Assembly: GCF_042650605.1 (NCBI RefSeq) | Contig: NZ_JBHSBN010000021.1 | Span: forward strand, 55,740-119,739 | Direction of reading: 5' to 3' | Length of the DNA: 64,000 nucleotides | Origin: Micromonospora_J zhanjiangensis | GTDB lineage: Bacteria; Actinomycetota; Actinomycetes; Mycobacteriales; Micromonosporaceae | In this document: in pieces, positions 26,610 through 39,735 of the stretch | Numbering within the stretch: position 1 is the stretch's first letter | Layout: every line of letters starts with the position of its first letter | The notes under the pieces: model-generated | The model's database searches: none | Seen by the model: the letters and a program-made list of their open reading frames with translations, nothing else | What the model was told of the DNA's origin: nothing | Program-made: the position numbers and the translations under genes

Positions 26610-26867
26610 GTGATCTACAAGTCGTGGTCGGACCGGTTGGCGCCGTACCAGGTGCGGTCGCGGGTGCTCGACACCCGCTGGCGGGGCCTGGATCCGCAGC
26701 AGGTGTACGCGTTCCTGGGTGAGGTGGCGGACGAGATCGCCCGGTTGGAGCGGGAGGCGACGACGTCACGGGCCGAGCTGGTGCGGGTGCGGCAGTGGAA
26801 GGAGCGGCACATCGGGTGCCGGTTCACCGACCCGTGGCCGACGGTCAGCAACCGGGGTCGCGGGTGA
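26610..26867 (+). CDS. DivIVA-domain mini-protein
   Basis: GTG start with AAGGAGGAG upstream; 85 residues. Most of it is a single DivIVA-like N-terminal fold: VRSRVLDTRWRGLDPQQVYAFLG followed by a coiled-coil of about 35 residues. It lacks the long coiled coil of true DivIVA/Wag31. These small versions are frequent in Micromonosporaceae; function is unknown. It is coupled to the next small gene. Confidence 0.8.
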   Translation: MIYKSWSDRLAPYQVRSRVLDTRWRGLDPQQVYAFLGEVADEIARLEREATTSRAELVRVRQWKERHIGCRFTDPWPTVSNRGRG

Positions 26868-27082
26868 CCGGGCCGCGGTGGATCCTGCACCTGCCGACCG
26901 CGCTCACCTCACCCGAGGCCGCGGAGGAGTTGGCGGTGACGATGCGCGTTTCGTTGGGCCACGTGTCGGTGCTCGACCTGGCCGAGATCACGCTGTCCGC
27001 GGAGGACACCCAGTTGCTGCGCCGGCGGGTGTGGTGCGGGCTGCCGCTGTCCGGCAGCGCCCGGCAACTGCGACCGCCGTGA
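26864..27082 (+). CDS. Small hypothetical protein coupled to DivIVA mini-protein
   Basis: 72 residues. The GTG overlaps the stop of the DivIVA-like gene (GTGA). No motif was recognised; it contains an Ala/Leu/Val-rich helix with SVLDLAEITLSAEDTQLL and a basic C terminus. The overlap indicates a co-translated pair. Confidence 0.65.
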   Translation: MTGPRWILHLPTALTSPEAAEELAVTMRVSLGHVSVLDLAEITLSAEDTQLLRRRVWCGLPLSGSARQLRPP

Positions 27083-27204
27083 CGGCCACGACGGCCCGTG
27101 CGAGGACAGGTCATGAATTGTCGGACGCGACCTCCATGCGCATATCCATAGTACGGTCGCACAAGCAGAAGATTGGGTTCTCCTGGTTTATGGAGGGAGT
27201 TTCC

Positions 27205-27261
27205 GTGCCCCACGGCCGTGTTCCACGTAGTGATCTGACCTTGACGCTTGTCGATAGGTAG
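27205..27261 (+). CDS. Possible 18-codon leader peptide
   Basis: A GTG start with a strong GGAGGGAG site six bases upstream opens an 18-codon frame (MPHGRVPRSDLTLTLVDR) that ends in TAG 15 bases before the start of the next gene. Its ribosome site is better than that of the downstream gene, so it may be a translated leader. Confidence 0.35.
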   Translation: MPHGRVPRSDLTLTLVDR

Positions 27262-27276
27262 GCGCATCGTCGAAAT

Positions 27277-28476
27277 ATGTCAGGTGTGTATCGGACCTCA
27301 TTGTTTCGGCGTGGCTGGCCGGGTCTGCTGGCCGCCGCTCTCCTCGTGACCGCAGCCCTGGCCGTCGGCCTGGGTACCACCCCCGACGCGGTCGCCGGCA
27401 CCACACCCGCGGCGCCGCTCGGGCTGGCCCCCGTACCCGTGATAGCGGGACCGGCGGCGACCACCGATCCCGTTCCGCCGCCGCCGTCACCAACGCCGAC
27501 GCCGACGCCGACGCTCAGCATGCCGAACATCTCACCGTTCCCACCGAGCCCACCGACCGACCTCGCCGCCACGGCCACCACCACCTCGGTCACCCTGACC
27601 TGGACCGCCTCGAAGATGGGCTGCTGTGCCATCGAGGGCTACACCGTCAACTACTGGGAGGCGTTCAACGACGTGGGGAACACCCCCGTCGTCGTCGGGA
27701 ACGTGACCACCGCCAAAATCACCCTCGGTATCGGACCGGGTCGCGAGTACCGCTTCTGGGTGACCGCCCGGGACTCGGTCGGTCATGTCTCCGCGTCGTC
27801 GGAGTCGGTCACCGTCGTCACCCCGGTGACGGACACCGGGCCGGACACCGTCCCACCGTCCGCCCCGACGAACCTGACCGCCAGCAACGTCACCGCCACC
27901 ACCGCCACCCTGACCTGGTCGCCGGGCACCGACAACACGGCGGTCACCGGCTACAACGTCTACCGGTTCGACGGCGTCTTCGTCTCGACGTTGCTGGCCA
28001 CCGTGCCCACGACCAGCTACACCGTCCCGCTGCTCAACGGGGTCAGGAACCAGTTCTACGTGCGGGCCCGGGACGCGGTGGGCAACGTGTCGATCGCGTC
28101 CAACTCGGTCAGGGTGAACCCGTCGACTCCCCCGACCACCGCGCCGCCGCCCGAGCAGGTCTGCCGGGTGACCTACCGCAACCAGTCCGAATGGCCCGGC
28201 GGCTTTCTCGCCGACGTCACCCTGCGCAACATCGGACCCACCCCCTACAACGGCTGGACGCTGACCTTCAACCTCAACGGCGGCCAACAGGTCACCGGCT
28301 CCTGGAGCGCCACCGTCACCCAGTCCGGCACCACCGTCACCGCCCGAAACCTCACCTGGAACGCCACCGTCCCACCGGGCGCCAGCACCACGTTCGGCAT
28401 CTACGGCCGCTGGACCACCAGCAACCCGCCACCCACCCTCTTCCTGCTCAACGGCTCACCCTGCGGCCTCGGCTGA
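27277..28476 (+). CDS. Secreted fibronectin type III / CBM2 protein
   Basis: 399 residues. A basic N terminus and hydrophobic stretch (about 10-32) form a signal peptide. A Thr/Pro-rich linker leads to two fibronectin type III domains (about 88-190 and 195-290, each beginning PTDL or PTNL and containing TLTW). The C terminus (about 298-399) is a family 2 carbohydrate-binding module with CRVTYRNQSEWPGGFLADV, the NGWTLTF block and flanking cysteines. There is no catalytic domain, so it is a polysaccharide-binding protein, likely for cellulose or chitin. Confidence 0.88.
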   Translation: MSGVYRTSLFRRGWPGLLAAALLVTAALAVGLGTTPDAVAGTTPAAPLGLAPVPVIAGPAATTDPVPPPPSPTPTPTPTLSMPNISPFPPSPPTDLAATATTTSVTLTWTASKMGCCAIEGYTVNYWEAFNDVGNTPVVVGNVTTAKITLGIGPGREYRFWVTARDSVGHVSASSESVTVVTPVTDTGPDTVPPSAPTNLTASNVTATTATLTWSPGTDNTAVTGYNVYRFDGVFVSTLLATVPTTSYTVPLLNGVRNQFYVRARDAVGNVSIASNSVRVNPSTPPTTAPPPEQVCRVTYRNQSEWPGGFLADVTLRNIGPTPYNGWTLTFNLNGGQQVTGSWSATVTQSGTTVTARNLTWNATVPPGASTTFGIYGRWTTSNPPPTLFLLNGSPCGLG

Positions 28477-28501
28477 TCCCAGGCCGACCGACCCGACCAG
28501 G

Positions 28502-29212
28502 TCAGCCCGGGCCGTCCGGCCTGGTCACCCCGCCGCCCGGGGTGACCAGGCCCGTCTCGTACGCGACCACGACCGCCTGGACCCGGTCACGGAGGCCGAG
28601 CTTGGCGAGGATGCGGGCGACATGGGTCTTGACGGTCGCCCCGGACAGGTGCAGTTGTCCGGCGAGTTCGCCGTTGCTGAGGCCCTGGGCCAACAGTCGG
28701 AGCACCTCCCGCTCCCGCGGGGTCAGCACGGCCAATTGACGATGGACCAGCCCGGGCGCCGGATCCGGTCGGGCGTACCGCTCGACCAGGCGGCGGGTGA
28801 TGGACGGCGCGAGCAGCGCGTCACCGGAGCGGACCAGCCGTACCGCGGCCGCCAGGTGCTCGGGGGTGACGTCCTTGAGCAGGAAGCCGCTGGCCCCGGC
28901 GGACAGCGCCGCGTAGACGTACCGGTCCAGGTCGAAGGTGGTCAGCATGATCACCCGTGGTTCGCCCGGCGCGCCGGTCAGGATCCGGCGGGTCGCCTCC
29001 AGTCCGTCGAGTTCGGGCATCCGGACGTCCATCAGCACCACGTCCGGCCGGGTGCGTCGGACCGCGTCGACGGCCTGGACGCCGTCGGCCGCCTCGGCCA
29101 CCACGTCGATGCCCTCGGCGGTCAGGATCATCCGGAAGCCGGTCCGGACCAGGGCCTGGTCGTCGGCGACCAGCACCCGCAACGCACCGTCTCGGACCTC
29201 TGTCACGGTCAT
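28502..29212 (-). CDS. NarL/LuxR-family response regulator
   Basis: 236 residues: receiver domain (about 11-128) with phosphoacceptor D62 in VVLMDVRMP, acidic pocket ADD and the conserved K in FLLKD; LuxR-type helix-turn-helix (about 168-225; LTPREREVLRLLAQGLSNGELA). It starts one base after the narI stop, so it is the last gene of the nar operon. Its likely kinase is encoded 9 kb upstream at the other end of the cluster. It is expected to control the nar genes, by position. Confidence 0.9.
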   Translation of the reverse strand: MTVTEVRDGALRVLVADDQALVRTGFRMILTAEGIDVVAEAADGVQAVDAVRRTRPDVVLMDVRMPELDGLEATRRILTGAPGEPRVIMLTTFDLDRYVYAALSAGASGFLLKDVTPEHLAAAVRLVRSGDALLAPSITRRLVERYARPDPAPGLVHRQLAVLTPREREVLRLLAQGLSNGELAGQLHLSGATVKTHVARILAKLGLRDRVQAVVVAYETGLVTPGGGVTRPDGPG

Positions 29213-29213
29213 G

Positions 29214-29936
29214 CTATTGAACGCGTTCCCAGCCGCGCCGGGCCGGCCGGTTGCCCAGCCCCGCGTCGCGGCTGCGGTAGACGATGTACGGCCGGGTGAG
29301 GTAGCCCAGTGGCGCGGAGAAGACGTGCACGAGCCGGCTGAACGGCCAGAACGCGAAGAGCAGCCAGGCGGAGAGCGCGTGCAGCCGGAACCCGACCGGT
29401 GCCGCGAGGATGAGGTCGGTCCGCGGGTGCAGGTAGAAGACGGACCGGAACCACGGCGACACGGTCTGCCGGTAGTCGTGCGGGTGACCGGTGGCGTTGC
29501 CCAGGACCGTGGTGCCGAGTCCGAGCAGGATCGTGCCGATCAGCAACACGTACATGATCTTGTCATTGCCGGTGGTGGCCGAGAAGACCGGGCCGACGGT
29601 GCGCCTGCGGTAGATGAGGATCGCGGCGCCCGCCAACGTGCAGAAGCCGGCGAGGGTACCGAGGCCGAACGCGACGGCGTGGTACGCGGTCTCGCTGACC
29701 CCGAGGGCCTCGGTCCACGCCTCGGGCACGAGCAGCCCACCGACGTGACCGAGCGCCACCAGCAGAACGCCGAAGTGGAACAGGGGGCTCCCGACCCGCA
29801 ACAGTCGCCGTTCGTACAGTTGGGAGGAGCGGGTGGTCCAGCCGAACTTGTCGTAGCGGTAGCGCCAGACGTGCCCGCCGACGAAGACCGCCAGCGAGAC
29901 GTACGGGACGACGACGAACAGCAGGATGTCTGTCAC
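29214..29936 (-). CDS. narI: Respiratory nitrate reductase gamma subunit (cytochrome b)
   Basis: Membrane diheme subunit that oxidises quinol and passes electrons to NarH. 240 residues, five transmembrane helices; histidines in SPLFHFGVLLVALGHVGG and in FRLHALSAWLLFAFWPFSRLVH fit the heme ligands. The GTG overlaps the narJ stop (GTGA). Length is normal for NarI. Confidence 0.95.
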   Translation of the reverse strand: MTDILLFVVVPYVSLAVFVGGHVWRYRYDKFGWTTRSSQLYERRLLRVGSPLFHFGVLLVALGHVGGLLVPEAWTEALGVSETAYHAVAFGLGTLAGFCTLAGAAILIYRRRTVGPVFSATTGNDKIMYVLLIGTILLGLGTTVLGNATGHPHDYRQTVSPWFRSVFYLHPRTDLILAAPVGFRLHALSAWLLFAFWPFSRLVHVFSAPLGYLTRPYIVYRSRDAGLGNRPARRGWERVQ

Positions 29937-30571
29937 CGTGGGGCTCCTTGCGGCTGCGGCAGGTGGTCCGGCGAGGCGTACGGGGCGAGCCCGACCTGCT
30001 CGGCCGGTGGTCCCTCGGCGGCGAGTCGTGCGACGGCCTGCCGTTGATCCCCGACCAGCGGCGGCAGCGTCGCGGACACCGAGTCGAGGACGTCCGCCCA
30101 GGGCGAGTCCGCGTCGTGCAGCGCCAGCCGGAGCAGTTCCAGCCCGGCGCGGTGCGCGATGAGCAGGGCGCGCCCCTGGTCGGGCGCCGCGGCGGCGAAT
30201 TCGAGAACGACCGCGAGGTGGTCGGGCAGCTCGTGGCCGACCAGGTTCAACCCGGCCGACGCGTAGGTCTGTTTCAACCGCAGCAGCGCCATCCCCCGGT
30301 TACGGGTGTCCCCGTGCGCGTAGTAGGTGAGGAACAGGCAACAGCGCCTGCGCTGGTCGAACGTGGCGACGTAGTCGGCGGCCAGTTCACCGGGGGGCGT
30401 GTCGCGGACGTGGGCGACGAAGCGCCGCAGCGGTGCGCCGACCCTGTCGTCCAGGCCGGCGGCCGCCGCGTCCAGCAGGTCGAGCCGGGCGAAGAACGCC
30501 TCGTCGGGGTAGCCGAGCAGCAGGGACTGACACTGCCAGGCCCGGACGAGCCCGGTACGGTCGCCGGTCAC
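29933..30571 (-). CDS. narJ: Nitrate reductase molybdenum cofactor assembly chaperone
   Basis: Private chaperone that binds NarG and lets the molybdenum cofactor be inserted. 212 residues from a GTG that overlaps the narH stop. The family block DYVATFDQRRRCCLFLTYYAHGDTRNRG is intact, and the rest is all-helical. Coupled at both ends to narH and narI. Confidence 0.93.
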   Translation of the reverse strand: MTGDRTGLVRAWQCQSLLLGYPDEAFFARLDLLDAAAAGLDDRVGAPLRRFVAHVRDTPPGELAADYVATFDQRRRCCLFLTYYAHGDTRNRGMALLRLKQTYASAGLNLVGHELPDHLAVVLEFAAAAPDQGRALLIAHRAGLELLRLALHDADSPWADVLDSVSATLPPLVGDQRQAVARLAAEGPPAEQVGLAPYASPDHLPQPQGAPR

Positions 30572-32288
30572 GGCTTCGGCTCGACTTCCGCGACCGGATC
30601 CGCCTGCGGGTCCACGCCGCCGGGTGGTCGTTCCGAACCGCGGGCGCGGGGTGGGAACAGCCCGGCGGGGCGGCCCCGGCCGTCCCAGTTCAGCAGGTTG
30701 ACCCGCAGCTCCTTGTCGCCCGGGTCCACCACGTCGTCGCTGGTCTGCCGCTGGACGAGCATGTGGAAGTTCTCCACCGCGACCGGAGTCGTGCCGCCGG
30801 ACGCCTCGCCGAAGGGTCCGGAACCGCCCATGCCGGGCCCGCCCGCGTAGTCGAGGCTGCATTCGGTGGCGAGTTCCTCCAGTTGGTGCGCCTGCTCGGC
30901 GTGCGCCGGCGGGATGACATAGCGCTCGTCGTACTTGGCGAGGGCGAGCAGCCGGTACATGTCGTACAACTGCTCCCCCGTCATGCCGACGGCCGCGGGG
31001 ATGCTCTCGTCGGTGTCCCGGCCCAGGTTGATGTCGCGCATATAGGACCGCATCGCGGCGAGCTTGCGCAGCACCGCATCGACCGGTGCCGGGTCGCCGG
31101 CGGTGAAGAGCTGGGCGAGGTAATCGACCGGGATGCGCAGCGCCTCGATCGCGGCGAACAGGTTGCCCCGGTCCTCCGCGTCGTAGCCGGTGTCCCGGAC
31201 CACGTCGACCACCGGCGACAGCGGCGGGATGTACCAGACCATCGGCATGGTGCGGTACTCCGGGTGCAGCGGCAGCGCCACCCGGTACGTGTTGATCAGG
31301 GCGTACACCGGTGACCGCTGGGCCGCCTCGATCCAGTCCCGCGGGATGCCCGCCCGATCCGCGCCGGCGACCACGGCTGGGTCGTTCGGGTCGAGAAAGA
31401 CCCGCCGCTGCGCCTCGTACAGGTCGTGCTCGTCGGGGGTGGCCGCGGCGTCGAGCACCGCGTCGGCGTCGTACAGCATGAGCCCGAGGTAGCGCAGCCG
31501 GCCCACGCAGGTCTCCGAACAGACGGTCGGCAGGCCGACCTCGATCCGCGGGAAGCAGAAGGTGCACTTCTCGGCCTTGCCGGTGCGGTGGTTGAAGTAG
31601 ACCTTCTTGTACGGGCAGCCCGACACGCACATCCGCCAGCCGCGGCAGCGGTCCTGGTCGACCAGCACGATCCCGTCCTCGGTCCGCTTGTAGATGGCGC
31701 CGGACGGGCAGGAGGCGGCGCAGGACGGGTTGAGGCAGTGCTCGCAGATGCGCGGCAGGTAGAACATGAAGGTCTGCTCGAACTCCAGCTTGACCTTGTC
31801 CGCGATCGACTTCAGCAGCACGTCCTTGTCGCCGTGCTCGGCCGAGCCGCCGAGGTTGTCGTCCCAGTTCGCCGACCAGGTGATCTTCATGTCCTCGCCG
31901 CTCAGCAGCGACTTGGGCCGAGCCACCGGGGTGTGCTCCTGCAACGGCGCGTTGGTGAGCGTCTCGTAGTCGTACGTCCACGGCTCGTAGTAGTCGCCGA
32001 TGGCGGGCAGCTTGGGATTGGAGAAGATGCCGAACAGCTTCCGGAGCCGACCGCCGCCGCGCAGGGCCAGCCGGCCGCGCCGGTTCAACGTCCAGCCGCC
32101 GCGCCAGGTCTCCTGGTCCTCGTAGCGGCGCGGGTAGCCCTGCCCGGGCCGGGTCTCGACGTTGTTGAACCACACGTACTCGACGCCTGAGCGGTTGGTC
32201 CACGCCTGCTTGCAGGTGACCGAGCAGGTGTGGCAGCCGATGCACTTGTCGAGGTTCATCACCATCGCCATCTGCGCCATGACCCGCA

Positions 32289-32289
<1 letters not shown>
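30568..32289 (-). CDS. narH: Respiratory nitrate reductase beta subunit (Fe-S)
   Basis: 573 residues carrying one [3Fe-4S] and three [4Fe-4S] clusters that wire NarI to NarG. The cysteine sets are complete: CIGCHTCSVTC near 16-26, CEHCLNPSCAASCP, CRGWRMCVSGCP (the Trp in place of Cys marks the [3Fe-4S] site) and CTFC...CSETC. The ATG overlaps the narG stop by one base. Confidence 0.97.
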
Positions 32290-35999
<3,710 letters not shown>

Positions 36000-36087
36000 C
36001 GAGACGTCCTTCCGGTGCGCCGCGAAGGCGCCTTCATCGACATCGTTGACGATCGTCACATTAACGTCGGATCGGTCGGCTGTGCAG

Positions 36088-36570
36088 TCACTCGCGGGCC
36101 GCCGGAGGTTGGTCGGCCCGGTTGCGGGTGCGGGCCCGGACCGCGTCCACGGCGTCCCAGTCGGCGCCGCTCAGCGACGTCAACGCCGCCGGGAAGACGC
36201 CGTCCTGTTCCTTGAGGATGTGCTCCCGCAGCAGGTCCAGCACGGCGACCAGCTCGTCCGGCCAGCGCGGGTCGGTGGGCGTCGCGGCGGCGGCCGCACC
36301 GAGGACCGTCTCGACCCGACGGTGCTCGTCCCGCAGCGTGGCCACGTGTGCCGGGAACTCGTCGGCCAACAGGGGAAACAGGCCCTCTTCCTCAACCTCG
36401 GTGTGCGGGGCGAGGATCTCGGCCATCCGCCGCGCCAGCCCGGCCATCCGGACGAAGTCCCGCGCGGCGTGGGCGGCCCGGACGTCGGCCATCATGCCGA
36501 CCACCCGGTCGTGTTCCCGGGTCAGTTCGGCGATGGCGGTCACGGCCTGGCAGCCGCAGTACTCACACAC
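36088..36570 (-). CDS. Hemerythrin HHE-domain protein in the nar cluster
   Basis: 160 residues. A CEYCGCQ head precedes an up-down helix bundle with the diiron ligand pattern: LTREHDRV, LAPHTEVEEEGLFP, LRDEHRRV and LREHILKEQDGVFP. Such proteins bind O2 or NO through a diiron centre. The start overlaps the narK stop by 8 bases, so the two are co-translated. A role as O2/NO sensor or scavenger for the nitrate system is inferred. Confidence 0.88.
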   Translation of the reverse strand: MCEYCGCQAVTAIAELTREHDRVVGMMADVRAAHAARDFVRMAGLARRMAEILAPHTEVEEEGLFPLLADEFPAHVATLRDEHRRVETVLGAAAAATPTDPRWPDELVAVLDLLREHILKEQDGVFPAALTSLSGADWDAVDAVRARTRNRADQPPAARE

Positions 36571-37807
36571 GGGCGGCCTCCGCGTCCGGCGCCGTGGCGG
36601 TGGCCCGGTTCGCGGTACGGGCGACCGGGCCGACGTCGAGCAGCAACGCGGCGAGCGCGACGGCGGCCAGCAGCACCAGACCCACCGTGTACGAGCCGAA
36701 CCGGCCGTAGACGGCGCCCATCACCAGCGGCGGCAGGAATCCGCCCAGCCCGCCGGCGGCACCCACCACACCGGTGACCGAGCCGACCTGGTTCGCCGGT
36801 GCCAGCTGGGCGACCAGGGCGAACGTCGCCCCGCTTCCGGCGCCCAGCGCGGCCGCCATGGCCAGGAAGGCGACCGTGCCGAGCGGCGCCAGCGACGGCG
36901 TGAACGACTGCGTGAGCGCACCGCCGACGACGACGGCCAGCGCGCCGGACAGCACCCGGGTGGCGGGTATCCGGTCGGACAGCCAACCGCCGACCGGACG
37001 CATCAGCACCGCGAGCAGCACGAACCCGGCCATCCGGTTCGCCGCGTCGGCCTGGGTCAGCCCGTACGCGGTCTTCAGGTAGGCCGGAAGATAGACCGAG
37101 AACGCGACATAACCGCCGAACGCCACCGCGTACAACGCCGACGCCTGCCAGGTGACCCGCAGTCGGACTGTCGCGGCCAGGCGGGCGGCGAGCGGTGCGA
37201 CCGGCACCGGCCGGTCCGGGGCGTCCCGCAACAGCAGCGCGGCCACCCCCGCGTAACCGGCCAGCACCACCGCCGTGAGGACGAACGGCGCCGCCGTGCC
37301 GTACGCGTCCACCAGTTTCACCGTGGTCAACGCGCTGACCGCCGTGCCGCCCATGCCGACGCCGAACACGCCGACGGCCATCCCGCGACGGCCCACCGGG
37401 AACCAGGCGTTGACCAGCGGCACCCCCACCGCGAAGGCGGTCCCGCCGATGCCGAGGAAGAACCCACCGACCAGCAGCCCGACCAGCGAACCGTGCCCGA
37501 GCAGCCCGAGATACAGCACCGGGACGATGGTGGCCAGGGAGACCAGCGGGAACATCACCCGGCCACCGAACCGGTCGGTCAGCGCGCCCACCGGGATCCG
37601 GCCGAGCGCGCCGACCACCACCGGCACCGCGACGATCAGCGCCTGCTGGAACGCGCTGAGGTGCAGAGCCGCCTGGAACCGCACCGCCAGCGGGCTGAGC
37701 AACGCCCAGGCCCAGAAGTTGACCGCGAAGCCGATCGTGGCCACGGCGAGAACCGTCGTCGGTGTCGCCGTCGAGCCGGGCGCCGGCCCGGGTCGCGCTG
37801 TGTTCAT
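36563..37807 (-). CDS. narK: Nitrate/nitrite transporter NarK-type (MFS)
   Basis: 414 residues from the ATG at 37807 after a GGAG site; 12 hydrophobic segments. The first-half signature FAVNFWAWALLSPLAVRF and the GMGGTAVSALTTVKLVDAYG block are typical of NarK nitrate/nitrite porters, with loop 2-3 GALTDRFGGR. It imports nitrate and exports nitrite for NarGHI. First gene after the repeat-rich control region; coupled to the hemerythrin gene. Confidence 0.92.
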   Translation of the reverse strand: MNTARPGPAPGSTATPTTVLAVATIGFAVNFWAWALLSPLAVRFQAALHLSAFQQALIVAVPVVVGALGRIPVGALTDRFGGRVMFPLVSLATIVPVLYLGLLGHGSLVGLLVGGFFLGIGGTAFAVGVPLVNAWFPVGRRGMAVGVFGVGMGGTAVSALTTVKLVDAYGTAAPFVLTAVVLAGYAGVAALLLRDAPDRPVPVAPLAARLAATVRLRVTWQASALYAVAFGGYVAFSVYLPAYLKTAYGLTQADAANRMAGFVLLAVLMRPVGGWLSDRIPATRVLSGALAVVVGGALTQSFTPSLAPLGTVAFLAMAAALGAGSGATFALVAQLAPANQVGSVTGVVGAAGGLGGFLPPLVMGAVYGRFGSYTVGLVLLAAVALAALLLDVGPVARTANRATATAPDAEAARV

Positions 37808-37906
37808 CGGGTGCTCCACTTGTCGGGTCGTCGCCCGCGTCGGCGGGCCCGGCCGGCGCGGTCCGCACCCTTCGCGGGGAGCGCCTCACCGCCAGTCTCG
37901 CGTGCC

Positions 37907-38069
37907 GGACCGGGCATCCACCCGGGACTTTGGACCCGAGTTCGCAGGACCTGCTGCTCGGCTTCCGGCCAGGACCGTCCACCCGGGACACCCGCCCAGC
38001 CGCGCCATCCCTCCATTCGGGACATTCCTTTATCCGGGACATCCCTCCATCCAGGACATCGGCGCCGGG
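37907..38069. promoter_or_regulatory. Iterated GGGAC control region upstream of narK
   Basis: Between the kinase stop and narK start lie eight GGAC elements in about 150 bases. Bases 37985-38069 form five 17-bp units, four of them opening GGGACA or AGGACAT and one degenerate, ending YCCNYCYATCC. A further dyad GGGACTTTGGACCC (37924-37937) resembles the DevR/DosR-type box (GGGACT..AGTCCC). This is probably a multi-site operator for the response regulator of this cluster; that assignment is inference. Confidence 0.55.
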
Positions 38070-38102
38070 GGCACCGGTCCTCGACAACCCGCCGCGCTGC
38101 GG

Positions 38103-39518
38103 TCACGACGTCGCGAGCGGGACCCGGGCGACGACCCGCCAACCCCCGCCCGGGCGCGGCCCGGCGTGCAGCTGGCCCTGGTAGACGGCGATCCGCTCAC
38201 GCAACCCGGCCAGCCCGCGTCCGCTCCCGGCGGTACGGGCGGCGGCGCCCGCCGGGTCGGCCCTGGGAACGGCCGACCGGCTCACGGCGGACCGGGGAAC
38301 CGCCGACCGATCCACGGCGGACCCGAGCGGTGACCCGACGACCGGCCCGGCCGGCGTACCGCCGGTGTCGGTGACCTCGATCCGGAGGTGGTCGGCGGCG
38401 TACTCGACGGTCACCGTCGCGGACGCACCGGGCGCGTGCCGGACCGTGTTGGTCAGCGCCTCCTGCACCACCCGGTAACCGGCCAGTCCCACCCCGGCCG
38501 ACACCGGCCGGGACCGCCCGGTCACCGTCAACTCGACCGGCAGGCCGGTGTCGCGCACCCCGGCGACCAGCGCCGCCAGCCGATCCAGACCGGGCTGCGG
38601 GACCAGATCCCCGGGCTCGCCGGTGTCCATCTCGTCGGTGTTCATGGTGAGCAGCCCCATCACGTGCCGCAGCTCGGACAGCGCCGTACGACCGCCGGCC
38701 TCGACCGCGAGCAGTGCCTCCCGGGCCTGGTCCGGGCCGGTGTCCAGCACCTTGCGGGCCGCGCCCGCCTGGATGACCATCATGCTCACGTTGTGCGTCA
38801 CCACGTCGTGCAGCTCCCGGGCGATGCGCGCCCGTTCCTGTCCGGCGGCCCGGCGCAGCGCCTCGGTCTGTTCCCGTTCCAGGGCGGCCAACCGGGCGCG
38901 CTCCTCGTCGGCCCGGCGCCGCCAGGCCCGGCGTCCGTTGGCCACCACCACGATCGGCGCCAGGATCAGCAGCGGGGCGTACTGGTCCGGGACGGTGGGC
39001 AGGCTGGTGTCCGAGGTCAGCCCGACCGCCAGCGCCGCCGCCGACAGGCTGGCCATCGCGGGCACCCGGTACGGGCTGTAGGCGGCCGCGCTGTAGGCCG
39101 CGACGACGCAGGCGTAGAAGGTCAGCCGCGGGTGCTGCGCGACCGCCGTCGCGCCGATCACCACCCACAGCGCCGCCAGCGGGTACCGGCGACGGAACGC
39201 CAGGGCCGCCGCGGCCACCGCCGCCACCAGCGCGGGACCGAGCCAGTCGCCGGGCCCCGCCCGGTCCACCGGGTCGACGCCGGGATCGGCCGGGTCCGGC
39301 GGGACCGGGGGCAGCGGCGGGACCAGGCGGGCCATCTCGTCCACCGGGTGCGCGTACGCGCCGTGGACGGCCCACTGCACCAGCACGACGCCCAGCGTCA
39401 ACGCCAGCGCCGCGTCGAAGGCCAGGTTGCGGCGGGTGGGCCGGGGCGGCGGCCCGGTCGGCCGGATCACCAACCGGAACCCGCCCCGCAACCGGTCCCG
39501 CACCGCACCGCTCAGCAT
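38103..39518 (-). CDS. Sensor histidine kinase (HisKA_3) of the nar cluster
   Basis: 471 residues. Four to five hydrophobic segments (about 35-55, 95-108, 113-128, 133-150, 155-195), then a coiled coil and the phosphoacceptor helix ARELHDVVTHNVSMM with H237. The N box EALTNTVRHAPG and the G box GRGLAGLRERI are present. A Ser/Ala/Val/Pro/Arg repeat (SAVPRSAVSRSAVPR) is inserted between them. Partner is probably the LuxR response regulator at the far end of the nar operon. No haem or Fe-S sensor motif is visible. Confidence 0.88.
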   Translation of the reverse strand: MLSGAVRDRLRGGFRLVIRPTGPPPRPTRRNLAFDAALALTLGVVLVQWAVHGAYAHPVDEMARLVPPLPPVPPDPADPGVDPVDRAGPGDWLGPALVAAVAAAALAFRRRYPLAALWVVIGATAVAQHPRLTFYACVVAAYSAAAYSPYRVPAMASLSAAALAVGLTSDTSLPTVPDQYAPLLILAPIVVVANGRRAWRRRADEERARLAALEREQTEALRRAAGQERARIARELHDVVTHNVSMMVIQAGAARKVLDTGPDQAREALLAVEAGGRTALSELRHVMGLLTMNTDEMDTGEPGDLVPQPGLDRLAALVAGVRDTGLPVELTVTGRSRPVSAGVGLAGYRVVQEALTNTVRHAPGASATVTVEYAADHLRIEVTDTGGTPAGPVVGSPLGSAVDRSAVPRSAVSRSAVPRADPAGAAARTAGSGRGLAGLRERIAVYQGQLHAGPRPGGGWRVVARVPLATS

Positions 39519-39735
39519 CGGCCCATTCTCACCGCCGGGTCGCCGGTGGCCGCCGCCCGGTCGTACACCGCTCGCCTACCTCCCGGGGATGACGTGGCCG
39601 GTCCTCATCCCGATTCGGTACCGGAGATGCCTCCGCCGGCCGACGCGGCCGGAGCCCCGGCATCCCTACCGTCGTTGCCGTCGACAACCGACGATCACCG
39701 GCGGGCAGCCCCGCCGCAGCAGAAGGGACAACCGC

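Noticed and set aside
28479..28524. Imperfect hairpin between the CBM2 protein and response regulator genes
   Set aside because: Only a 7-bp stem, overlapping the coding end of the regulator; too weak to call.
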